From Mycobacterium sp. (GTDB lineage: Bacteria; Actinomycetota; Actinomycetes; Mycobacteriales; Mycobacteriaceae), in the NCBI GenBank assembly GCA_025965815.1, contig JAOPWF010000361.1, forward strand, positions 1-5,440: DNA of 5,440 bases, in the 5' to 3' direction. Shown here piece after piece: positions 1 through 5,343 of this stretch; the stretch's first letter is position 1; each line of letters opens with the position of its first letter. The notes under the pieces were generated by a model, which did no database searches, had not been told where the DNA came from, and saw only the letters and a program-made list of their open reading frames with translations. The position numbers and the translations under genes are program-made.

Positions 1-210
1 CGGCAGAACACCCTCCACGAGCCCGGGTGCGTCTTCATGCACCTCACCCAGCCTCAGGACGACCCCGACACCTGGGTGATGCTCGAGATGTTTCGCTCGC
101 GCGCGGCGTGGGACGAGCACATGCGCCAGCCCTACAACACCGAGGGGAACAAGATCCTCGAGGATCTGCTGCGCGAGCCCTCCGACCTGCGCCTGCTCGA
201 CGAGAAGTAG
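1..210 (+). CDS. ABM-family (antibiotic biosynthesis monooxygenase-like) protein, C-terminal part
   Basis: An open frame enters at base 1 and ends at TAG 208-210, giving the last 69 residues; the start lies outside the window. The visible part contains EPGCVFMHL, then DDPDTWVMLEMF and RAAWDEHMRQPY, and ends LREPSDLRLLDEK. This order (EPGC, a DP-x-x-W/F-x-L-x-E strand, then A-A-W/F-x-x-H) is the usual C-terminal half of the ABM/YgiN dimeric alpha-beta barrel. Members are about 95-110 residues, so roughly a third is missing. The family includes quinol monooxygenases and heme- or small-molecule-handling enzymes and many members of unknown substrate, so only the fold is called. No signal peptide or membrane segment is visible in the part present. 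The next gene starts 264 bases downstream, so they are probably separate transcription units. Confidence 0.75.
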   Translation, partial: RQNTLHEPGCVFMHLTQPQDDPDTWVMLEMFRSRAAWDEHMRQPYNTEGNKILEDLLREPSDLRLLDEK

Positions 211-304
211 GACAGCCGGGTGACAGCCGCCGGCGAACCCGTCGCGCGTTCGCGATGCCCAGTAAGCGAACACTCCCTAGAGAGCAGGGGACCGCGACGA
301 GGTT

Positions 305-327
305 GCGTCAAAGGTGCCTTGTGACGC
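305..327. repeat. Imperfect 23-bp palindrome in the gap before the PAS-ANTAR gene
   Basis: GCGTCA (305-310) and TGACGC (322-327) are perfect 6-bp inverted arms. The intervening AAGGTGCCTTG can add AAG/CTT pairs with one bulged G, leaving a GTGC loop. There is no T-run after it, so it is not a classical intrinsic terminator. It could be a weak terminator for the upstream ABM-fold gene or a protein-binding site. The rest of 211-474 shows no coding sequence or RNA gene that I can support. Confidence 0.4.
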
Positions 328-462
328 GATGGGGGGCCAACCCTGCGTTGAGCAGCCAGCGTCCGCCCCGCATTGCCGCTCTCTTTTTCGTTCCGGGCGC
401 TGTCGGTCGGTGTCATATCTGACGATACGGTCACTTTCTGGCCTCCGGAACGCGGTCCTGGT

Positions 463-468
463 TATTCT
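463..468 (+). promoter_or_regulatory. -10 element of a leaderless promoter for the PAS-ANTAR gene
   Basis: TATTCT fits TANNNT and is followed by exactly six bases (CTCGCC) before the GTG at 475. That places the expected transcription start on the G of the start codon. No convincing -35 hexamer is visible 16-18 bases upstream and no Shine-Dalgarno sequence precedes the GTG. Both fit the leaderless genes common in mycobacteria. This site is the main reason for choosing GTG 475 over the in-frame ATG at 373. Confidence 0.55.
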
Positions 469-474
469 CTCGCC

Positions 475-1182
475 GTGACAGACAAGGAGCCGGAGTCTGA
501 GGGCGAATTGCCGGTCGAAGCGATGCGGGGCGACACCTCACACCCGCGCATCGGATCGTTCCGCTTTTTCTTCGAGGACGAGCGCTGGGAATGGTCCCCG
601 CAGGTCGAGCAGATGCACGGTTACGAACCGGGCTCGGTAACACCGACCACCGAACTCGTGCTCTCTCATAAGCATCCGGATGACATGGCGCAGGTCGCGG
701 GCACGCTCGACGAAGTCCGGCAGTCGCGCAGCGCCTTCAGCACCCGCCATCGCATCATCGACGCAAAGGGGGCGCTTCGCGACGTGGTGGTCATCGGCGA
801 ACGCCTGTCCGACGACAACGGAGCCGTCATCGGCACGCAGGGCTTCTACGTCGACGTGACCCCCTCCGAAAGGGCCCGCCAGGAATTGGTCAGTGAGGCA
901 GTGGCAGAGATCGCGGAGAATCGGGGCGCCATCGAGCAGGCCAAGGGCATGCTGATGATGATTTACCGGATCAGTGCCGACACGGCGTTCGACCTGCTCA
1001 AGTGGCGCTCACAGCAGACGAACGTGAAGCTGCGCCTTCTTGCCGAGCAGCTATCGTCGGATTTCCTTGCGCTGCACTACGAGGAGCAGCTGCCGTCCCG
1101 GGCGGTGTTCGACCAAATGCTGATGTCCGCACACCTGCGGGTCAACGCCGACTACGAAGAGGAGCGCGACGTCGCCTCCTGA
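475..1182 (+). CDS. PAS-ANTAR putative RNA-binding antiterminator regulator
   Basis: This 235-residue cytoplasmic protein has a sensor and an RNA-binding output. Residues about 27-129 look like a PAS domain of the PAS_3 type: RWEWSPQ, MHGYEPG, HPDD, a strand around FSTRHRIID, and the closing GFYVDVTPSERAR. Residues about 135-197 are an ANTAR domain with the typical core AIEQAKGMLM, then AFDLLKWRSQQTNVKLRLLAEQL. ANTAR proteins of known function bind paired hairpins with hexanucleotide loops in nascent RNA and stop termination; PAS domains sense ligands, redox state or light. PAS-ANTAR proteins are frequent in mycobacteria, mostly without a known signal. The open frame extends back to ATG 373, but those 34 extra residues look unlike the family and the leaderless GTG fits better. 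The stop lies 3 bases from the stop of the convergent minus-strand gene. No phosphoacceptor receiver domain is present, so any signal must act through PAS. Confidence 0.88.
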   Translation: MTDKEPESEGELPVEAMRGDTSHPRIGSFRFFFEDERWEWSPQVEQMHGYEPGSVTPTTELVLSHKHPDDMAQVAGTLDEVRQSRSAFSTRHRIIDAKGALRDVVVIGERLSDDNGAVIGTQGFYVDVTPSERARQELVSEAVAEIAENRGAIEQAKGMLMMIYRISADTAFDLLKWRSQQTNVKLRLLAEQLSSDFLALHYEEQLPSRAVFDQMLMSAHLRVNADYEEERDVAS

Positions 1183-1185
1183 GAT

Positions 1186-1494
1186 TCAGGGCTTGTCGAC
1201 AGTCTGGAGGAAGACCCTGGCCGGGTCGGCCAATGGGATGGTGAAGCTCACCGACGCCCGGTTGTCCGGGTCGCGCGGCGTCGGGTGCCAGCTGATGGTG
1301 TAGTCGCCGGGTTCGAGCTCCCGGGAGAACGTGTTGTTGCCGGGCTCGAAGTCCACGGGTCCCGGGATGACGAGGGGGTCGCCGCCGCCGGCCCGTTCGA
1401 TCTTGATGTCGTCGGCCTGCTGACCCATCACGTTGCGGATCCGGTAGCTGTTGGTGCGGGTGTTCTCGACTTCAATGCTCCAGACCACGTACAT
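1186..1494 (-). CDS. Conserved-looking small protein of unknown function (102 residues)
   Basis: The protein starts MYVVWSIEVENTRTNSYRIR and ends VFLQTVDKP. I do not recognise the family. It is soluble, with no signal peptide or membrane helix. It is rich in alternating hydrophobic/polar stretches (YVVWSIEVEN, DDIKIE, YTISWHP, ASVSFTIPL) separated by Gly/Pro/Asn turns, which suggests a small all-beta fold. The frame is open upstream to position 1728, but that part overlaps the divergent SRPBCC gene and is its shadow. ATG 1494 is chosen because the coding character begins there and a -10-like TAGGAT lies 8 bases upstream. The gene converges on PAS-ANTAR with 3 bases between stops, so read-through transcripts would be antisense to each other. 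The expression level and role cannot be inferred. Confidence 0.7.
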   Translation of the reverse strand: MYVVWSIEVENTRTNSYRIRNVMGQQADDIKIERAGGGDPLVIPGPVDFEPGNNTFSRELEPGDYTISWHPTPRDPDNRASVSFTIPLADPARVFLQTVDKP

Positions 1495-1502
1495 AGCTCG
1501 CG

Positions 1503-1508
1503 ATCCTA
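1503..1508 (-). promoter_or_regulatory. Possible -10 element for the 102-residue gene
   Basis: Read on the minus strand the hexamer is TAGGAT (TANNNT), 8 bases before the ATG at 1494. This predicts a leaderless or near-leaderless (1-3 base) message. No ribosome-binding site is visible between it and the ATG. Confidence 0.4.
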
Positions 1509-1551
1509 GTGACCGACCGCGGAGTTGCTGACTCCCGACCCTCTCATCTGA

Positions 1552-1557
1552 CAGGAT
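1552..1557 (+). promoter_or_regulatory. Possible -10 element or weak RBS for the SRPBCC gene
   Basis: CAGGAT keeps the A2 and T6 of the -10 consensus and is followed by six bases before ATG 1564, a leaderless arrangement. The same bases contain AGGA seven bases from the ATG, which could instead be a weak Shine-Dalgarno. The sequence does not decide between the two. Confidence 0.35.
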
Positions 1558-1563
1558 CGGCGC

Positions 1564-2045
1564 ATGACCGAACGCATCGAAGTCCAGCGGGTGATTGCCG
1601 CACCCGCGGCCGATATTTTCGCGTTGCTCTCCGACCCGCACGGGCATGTCGCCATCGACGCGTCGGGCATGCTTCAGGACGCCGACGGCGACCCGGTCGG
1701 CGCCTCGGGTGACAGCTTCGTCGTGCACATGGACCGCGCGGCGCTCAACGACTTTCCCGATGGGCCGCTATGACGTCACGGTGACGATCACGGAGTTCGA
1801 GAAGGACCGACTGATCGCCTGGACGATCCTCGGGCAGATCCGCCCGCAGATCGGTCACGTCTACGGCTACCGGCTCGAGCCGAACCCGCGAGCGAGGGCA
1901 CGCTCGTCACGTCGTTCTACGACTGGTCCAACATCGACCAGAAATGGCGGGACGCCGGAATCTTTCCGGTGATACCCGAGAGCGCGTTGCGCGCGACGCT
2001 CGGCATTTTGGACCGCACGGCCCGCCGCGGCTACGCAGAGGCTGA
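1564..2045 (+). pseudogene. SRPBCC (polyketide cyclase/START-like) protein gene, broken by two compensating frameshifts
   Basis: The opening MTERIEVQRVIAAPAADIFA and LLSDPHGHVAIDASG are typical of SRPBCC proteins, small helix-grip folds that bind hydrophobic ligands. The first frame stops at TGA 1771-1773. Homology-like sequence continues one frame over as MGRYDVTVTITEFEKDRLIA and WTILGQIRPQIGHVYGYRLE, implying one extra base in the TTTCCCG run at about 1753-1759. It then returns to the first frame as EGTLVTSFYDWSNIDQKW and FPVIPESALRATLGILDR, implying one lost base at about 1885-1889. Joined, the protein would have about 160 residues, a normal family length. The true 3' end is uncertain: the first frame runs on to 2286 without family-like sequence, and a TGA in another frame lies at 2043-2045. 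Sequencing error is possible for each indel, but neighbouring genes are broken too. It converges on the transporter pseudogene. Confidence 0.78.
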
Positions 2046-2954
2046 TGCGGCCCGCCGGACAGCGACGCCCGCAGCGTATGCCGGCGATGTTCGCGGCGGT
2101 ACCCAGCGGCGATGCACCGGTCACGCAGGTGCCGATCGGAAAGGTGAAGCTCCACCAGGCCATCGAGAAGGACACCCCGCGGCGGCCGGCCTGCCGTACA
2201 CTTCAAGACGGGCCACCACCGAGGGCTGGTCGGCGAACATGATCGGAGCCGTTGCGGCGAGCAGGTTCGCGGCCGTGATCGACTGACGATCATCCCCAGC
2301 GTGATCCATACCGTCGGAACCGCCTGCACCGCAGGCAATCCCATGTACGGGCGGGGAATGCGCCATGGTCATGGTGATCAGCCCGACGAACAGACTCAGG
2401 CCGAACATCGCGTAGCACCCGGCCAACGGCAGCACACCGCACTGCCCCGGGCCGACGGGCCGGATCAACAATAAACCGGTCGAGGGCGAAACCAACGGCG
2501 GCACAACAGGCATCAGCCAGGCGGGTGCGGCCACCGCGGTGTCGTGGTGGTGGCGCGTGGTCATGGCGAATGGAATCCACACACTGGCGGCCAGGCCGAG
2601 GACGGTACCGGTCCTCCACAGCGCCACCCCGATCGCGATCGCGGCCGAGCGCCCGACGACGTCGACTCCCAGCAGCAGAGTTCCGGTGCCGACGGTGAGC
2701 AGGGCCATCGCCGGGGTCCGTAGAAGAGCGACATCACTGGGTGCGTCGCGTATTTGGTTGCCTGCTAGCGATGTCGGCACCAGTGCACGGCGAACGACAC
2801 ACTCAACAGCACCAGCGTCGATGCCGCGATCGCCCAGACAACGGCGAACACGTGCAGCCGCGGGACGTGAGCGGGCAGCGTCGGGGCCGCGGTCGCCACG
2901 ATCCCGGTTCCCGGCGATCGTTACCCACTCCGGGGACTGGGCAGTACGCGTCAT
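2031..2954 (-). pseudogene. TDT-family (TehA/SLAC1-like) transporter gene, heavily decayed
   Basis: Pieces of a TDT membrane transporter lie in order but in changing frames: SPEWVTIA, GTGIVATAAPTLPAHVPRL, FAVHWCRH, YATHPVMSLFYG, MALLTVGTGTLLLG, WLMPVVPPLVSPSTGLLLI, GCYAMFGLSLFVGLITMTMA, GLPAVQAVPTVWITLGMI, SITAANLLAATAP and FSMAWWSFTFPIGTCVTGAS. Relatives have about ten membrane helices and export anions such as sulfite or dicarboxylates, or confer tellurite tolerance; the substrate here is unknown. Lesions seen: frameshift at about 2911-2915, amber codon 2767-2765, frameshift at about 2715-2721, a compensating pair near 2338-2343 and 2286-2289, and at about 2176-2193 a frameshift with apparent loss of some 25-30 residues (one membrane helix). 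The C-terminus after GAS is unclear; the last matching frame ends at TAG 2033-2031. Several independent lesion types argue for real decay rather than only sequencing error. It is divergent from the LysR gene, its likely regulator. Confidence 0.82.
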
Positions 2955-2956
2955 AC

Positions 2957-2985
2957 GTTTGTGGAATCACAAACCGGGCTTGTGA
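2957..2985. promoter_or_regulatory. Overlapping dyads between transporter and LysR genes; probable LysR operator
   Basis: GTTTGTG (2957-2963) and CACAAAC (2968-2974) form a perfect 7-bp dyad with a 4-base spacer. TCACAA (2967-2972) and TTGTGA (2980-2985) form a second perfect 6-bp dyad with a 7-base spacer. They share the middle CACAA half-site, giving three half-sites in 29 bases. The T-N11-A pattern of LysR boxes occurs inside the first dyad (2959 to 2971). The array begins 2 bases upstream of the transporter ATG (2954) and ends 7 bases before the LysR -10. It is thus placed to control both genes. Binding by this LysR protein is inferred. Confidence 0.6.
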
Positions 2986-2992
2986 CCCGGGC

Positions 2993-2998
2993 TACCAT
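2993..2998 (+). promoter_or_regulatory. -10 element for the LysR gene
   Basis: TACCAT fits TANNNT and lies 5 bases before ATG 3004, predicting a leaderless or nearly leaderless message. It sits immediately downstream of the TTGTG/CACAA dyads, so a protein bound there would interfere with RNA polymerase. Confidence 0.4.
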
Positions 2999-3003
2999 GA
3001 CTC

Positions 3004-3938
3004 ATGCCGCTGAGCTCACGCATGCCCGAGTTGTCCGCGCTCGAAGTCTTATTGGCCATCGCGAAGACCGGCAGCCTTGGCGCGGCGGGACGCGAAGTCG
3101 GCCTCACCCAGCAGGCGGTGTCCGCGCGGCTGACGTCGATCGAATCGCAGACCGGGGTGCGACTGGTGACCCGCACGACCCGCGGCTCCCAGCTGACACC
3201 GGCCGGCGTTGTCGTTGCGGAGTGGGCCGACAGCTGCTCGATGTCGCACAACGCGTCGACACCGGCCTGGCGTCACTGCGGACCGAAAGCCGCAAACGCG
3301 TCAAAGTCGTTGCCAGCCTGACGGTTGCCGAGCAGCTGCTGCCCCGCTGGCTGGTCTCGTTGCAGGCGGCCGCCATCCGGCGCGGCACCAAGGCGCCGGA
3401 AGTGATTCTCACCGCCACCAACAGCGATAACGCGATCTGCGCGGTCCGGGACGGCAACGCCGAACTCGGATTCATCGAAAGCCCAGGTGTTCCCCGTGGC
3501 CTGCGCAGCAGGATCGTGGCGCGCGACGACCTCGTCGTCATCGTGCCGCCGGACCACAAGTGGGTGCGGCGATCCGCGCCGGTGAGCGCCACCGAACTGA
3601 GCGGCACCCCGCTGGTGATGCGCGAAGCCGGTTCCGGCACAAGGGATACGCTGATCACCGCGCTGCGACGCACGCTGGGTGAGTCGGTGGACCAGGCGCC
3701 ACCGGCGCTGGAACTGTCCTCCGCCGCTGCGATGAAGGCCGCGGTCCTAGCCGGCGCCGGACCGGCGGTGATGAGCCGCCTTGCGGTGAGCGACGACCTG
3801 GCGGTGGGACGGCTACGCGCCGTCGAGATCGTCGACCTGGACCTGCGCCGCAACCTGCGGGCCATCTGGATCGGTGCCCGCACGCCACCCGCCGGCGCGG
3901 TCCGTGACCTGCTCGGTCATATCGCGACCGTCCACTGA
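3004..3938 (+). pseudogene. LysR-type transcriptional regulator gene with a one-base deletion
   Basis: The first frame encodes the winged-HTH domain: LSALEVLLAIAKTGSLGAAG, then the recognition region LTQQAVSARLTSIESQTG and the wing TRTTRGSQLTPAGV (residues about 10-68). After AEWA (codon ending 3228) this frame diverges and stops at 3321. The effector-binding domain continues in another frame from 3231 as QLLDVAQRVDTGLASLR, VVASLTVAEQLLPRWL, ELGFIESPG, LVVIVPPDHKW, ELSSAAAMKAAVLAGAGPAV and ends at TGA 3936-3938. Restoring one base at about 3226-3230 gives 311 residues, normal for LysR. The lesion falls in the linker helix after the DNA-binding domain, so a truncated HTH-only protein with a nonsense tail could still be made. 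ATG 3022 is an alternative start. Except for this indel the gene looks undamaged, so its loss is recent or a sequencing error. It is divergent from the TDT transporter with shared dyads, as for a regulator and its target. Confidence 0.85.
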
Positions 3939-4041
3939 CGGGCTGATATAGATCGGTGTGGGGATGCCGGCGCAGGAACGAGAAGTACGGCGTGAGGTCG
4001 CCATTCCACGCGGGTGGTGGTAGGGCTGCGGCGGTGCCGCC

Positions 4042-4060
4042 CGTCAACTTGTGGTTGACG
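4042..4060. promoter_or_regulatory. Operator copy 1 upstream of clpC2 (covers the -35)
   Basis: The site is CGTCAAC-N5-GTTGACG, a perfect 7-bp dyad with spacer TTGTG. Its right arm contains TTGACG (4055-4060), the predicted -35 hexamer. Its centre is 28 bases from that of the second copy. Two identical operators in one promoter imply a dedicated DNA-binding protein; the HTH in ClpC2 itself is the obvious candidate. Confidence 0.8.
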
Positions 4061-4083
4061 AAGATGCGTCGTCAACCTAGGGT
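4055..4083 (+). promoter_or_regulatory. Leaderless housekeeping-type promoter of clpC2
   Basis: TTGACG (4055-4060) and TAGGGT (4078-4083) are separated by 17 bases, close to the SigA consensus. Seven bases separate the -10 from ATG 4091, so the predicted transcription start is the A of the start codon. Both hexamers lie inside the two palindromic operators, so operator occupancy would block polymerase. Confidence 0.75.
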
Positions 4084-4088
4084 TGACG
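4070..4088. promoter_or_regulatory. Operator copy 2 upstream of clpC2 (covers the -10)
   Basis: The site has the same half-sites and spacing as copy 1: CGTCAAC-N5-GTTGACG, here with spacer CTAGG, which extends the dyad to 8 bp per arm. It contains the whole -10 TAGGGT and ends 2 bases before the ATG. Confidence 0.8.
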
Positions 4089-4090
4089 CT

Positions 4091-4816
4091 ATGAGTGAGC
4101 CAACTCCCATCGCCTATCCCGTCCGCCTGGACGAACTCATCAACGCCATCAAACGGGTGCACCGCGACACGCTGGACCAGCTGACCGACGCCGTCCTCGC
4201 GGCCGAACACCTCGGCGAGGTGGCTGATCACCTGATCGGCCATTTCGTGGACCAGGCCCGCCGGTCGGGGGCGTCGTGGACCGATATCGGCAACAGCATG
4301 GGCGTCACCAAGCAGGCCGCCCAGAAGCGGTTCGTGCCCAAGAGCGAGCCGGCACCGCTGGACCCCAACGACGGCTTTGGCCGGTTCACCCCCCGCGCCC
4401 GCAGCGTGGTGGTCGCGGCCCAGAACGAGGCACACCAGGCCGGTAACTCCGAGATCGGCCCCGATCATCTGCTGCTCGGGCTGCTCAGCGAACCCGAAGC
4501 GCTGGCGATCGCGTTGATGAGCGCCCAGGGAGTCGATGCCGGCGCCGTCCGCGCCGGCGTGACGCTGCCCGCGCGTAGTGACGACGTGCCCCAGCTGGTG
4601 CCGTTCAACGGCCCGGCGCGCAAGGTGCTTGAACTCACCTTTCGCGAGGCACTTCGCCTGGGCCACAACTACATCGGCACGGAGCACATCCTGCTGGCAC
4701 TGCTCGAACTAGAGGACGGGGACGGGCCACTGCACCACGTCGGCATCGAGAAGGCCCGTGCCGAGGCCGACGTGATCCGCATCCTCGAGTCCATGACGGG
4801 GCCGCAGTCCGCCTGA
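4091..4816 (+). CDS. clpC2: ClpC2-type protein: HTH plus two Clp N-domain repeats, no ATPase
   Basis: The product has 241 residues. Residues 1-82 form a helical N-terminal region (VRLDELINAIKRVH ... HLGEVADHLIGHFVDQA) ending in a helix-turn-helix, WTDIGNSMGVTKQAAQKRF. Residues about 97-150 are Clp N-repeat 1 (FTPRARSVVVAAQNEA ... GPDHLLLGLL) and about 172-233 are repeat 2 (PARKVLELTFREALRLGHNY, IGTEHILLALLE). There is no Walker A/B motif, so it cannot unfold proteins; it resembles only the adaptor-docking N-domain of ClpC1. Length and architecture match mycobacterial ClpC2 (Rv2667 type). From memory of the literature, ClpC2 binds cyclomarin-type ClpC1 poisons and shields ClpC1. Phe96 and Phe172 align by eye with the ClpC1 phenylalanines (F2, F80) that contact cyclomarin. 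The frame is open back to 3956, but ATG 4091 is fixed by the leaderless promoter. Two palindromes over that promoter suggest autorepression through the HTH. Confidence 0.92.
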   Translation: MSEPTPIAYPVRLDELINAIKRVHRDTLDQLTDAVLAAEHLGEVADHLIGHFVDQARRSGASWTDIGNSMGVTKQAAQKRFVPKSEPAPLDPNDGFGRFTPRARSVVVAAQNEAHQAGNSEIGPDHLLLGLLSEPEALAIALMSAQGVDAGAVRAGVTLPARSDDVPQLVPFNGPARKVLELTFREALRLGHNYIGTEHILLALLELEDGDGPLHHVGIEKARAEADVIRILESMTGPQSA

Positions 4817-4857
4817 CGTCGGCGGCCATCTCACATCCGGCAGGGCCCCGGCGTCTT

Positions 4858-4863
4858 CATGAT
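4858..4863 (+). promoter_or_regulatory. Possible -10 element for the sigma factor gene
   Basis: CATGAT keeps A2 and T6 of the -10 consensus and lies six bases before ATG 4870, again predicting a leaderless transcript. No recognisable -35 is seen upstream. The clpC2 stop is only 53 bases before the ATG, so co-transcription with clpC2 is also possible. Confidence 0.35.
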
Positions 4864-4869
4864 GTGCAG

Positions 4870-5343
4870 ATGAAACCGTTCGAGGACGTGGTCGCCGAGC
4901 ACGGGGCGACGGTGCTCCGGGTGTGCCGCGCCGTCCTCGGGCCGGCCGATGCCGAGGACGCATGGTCGGAGACCTTCATTTCGGCGCTGCGCGGCTATCC
5001 CGAACTGCCGGCCGACGCGAACGTCGAGGCGTGGCTGGTGACGATCGCGCACCGCCGCGCCCTTGACGCCGGCCGCGCCCGGTCGCGACGCGCCGTCCCA
5101 ACCGACACGCTGCCCGAACGACCCGCCGCGCACGCCGACCCCGCCGCGCGCGACCCCGACCTGTGGGCGGCGCTGCAACGGCTGCCCGACAAGCAGCGCC
5201 TGGCCGTGGCGTACCACCACGTCGCCGGGGTGCCGTTCGCCGAGATCGCCACGCTACTCGGCAACTCCCCCGACGCCGCTCGCCGGGCCGCCGCCGATGG
5301 CATCAAGACACTCCGCAAGCACTACCTCAAGGACGAAACATGA
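4870..5343 (+). CDS. Small sigma-70 family RNA polymerase sigma factor (ECF-like, regions 2 and 4)
   Basis: The product has 157 residues. Residues about 4-75 are sigma region 2: FEDVVAEHGATVLRVCRAVL, then DAEDAWSETFISALRGYPEL for core binding and -10 recognition, then WLVTIAHRRALDAGRARSRR. A Pro/Ala-rich linker (about 76-96) follows. Region 4 (about 98-153) has LWAALQRLPDKQRLAVAYHH, VAGVPFAEIATLLGNSPDAA and RAAADGIKTLRKHY, the HTH for -35 recognition. Regions 1.1 and 3 are absent, as in ECF sigmas. The region 2 signature is DAWSETF where DVFQETF-like residues are usual. ATG 4870 is preferred over GTG 4864 because of the -10 six bases upstream. No anti-sigma gene is visible next to it. Instead its TGA overlaps the next start (ATGA), so the partner is probably the probable DNA-repair gene downstream. 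Its promoter target is unknown. Confidence 0.87.
   Translation: MKPFEDVVAEHGATVLRVCRAVLGPADAEDAWSETFISALRGYPELPADANVEAWLVTIAHRRALDAGRARSRRAVPTDTLPERPAAHADPAARDPDLWAALQRLPDKQRLAVAYHHVAGVPFAEIATLLGNSPDAARRAAADGIKTLRKHYLKDET

Noticed and set aside
27..422. 131-residue open frame on the plus strand
   Set aside because: It overlaps the ABM-fold gene in another frame, is Arg/Ala/Pro rich and has no family-like motif; a high-GC shadow.
373..474. Upstream extension of the PAS-ANTAR frame to ATG 373
   Set aside because: The extra residues look non-coding and the TATTCT six bases before GTG 475 supports the shorter protein.
1753..1896. Programmed ribosomal frameshifting in the SRPBCC gene
   Set aside because: No slippery heptamer with a downstream pseudoknot is evident, and both neighbouring genes also carry random lesions.
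1867..2175. Minus-strand 102-residue frame as an independent gene
   Set aside because: Its start (FSMAWWSFTFPIGTCVTG) is a displaced piece of the TDT transporter; the rest is antisense to the SRPBCC gene.
3104..3883. 259-residue minus-strand open frame opposite LysR
   Set aside because: Arg/Ser/Ala-rich composition and exact antisense position to well-recognised LysR domains; a shadow.
4030..4041. GGCGG-TG-CCGCC hairpin as LysR terminator
   Set aside because: The two-base loop is too small, there is no T-run, and it lies about 90 bases after the LysR stop.
3917..4687. 256-residue minus-strand open frame opposite clpC2
   Set aside because: It is antisense to the conserved Clp N-repeats, has no recognisable domain and would span the clpC2 promoter.
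4837..4852. GC-rich inverted bases between clpC2 and the sigma gene as a terminator
   Set aside because: The arms are short and ambiguous with no T-run; not supportable.
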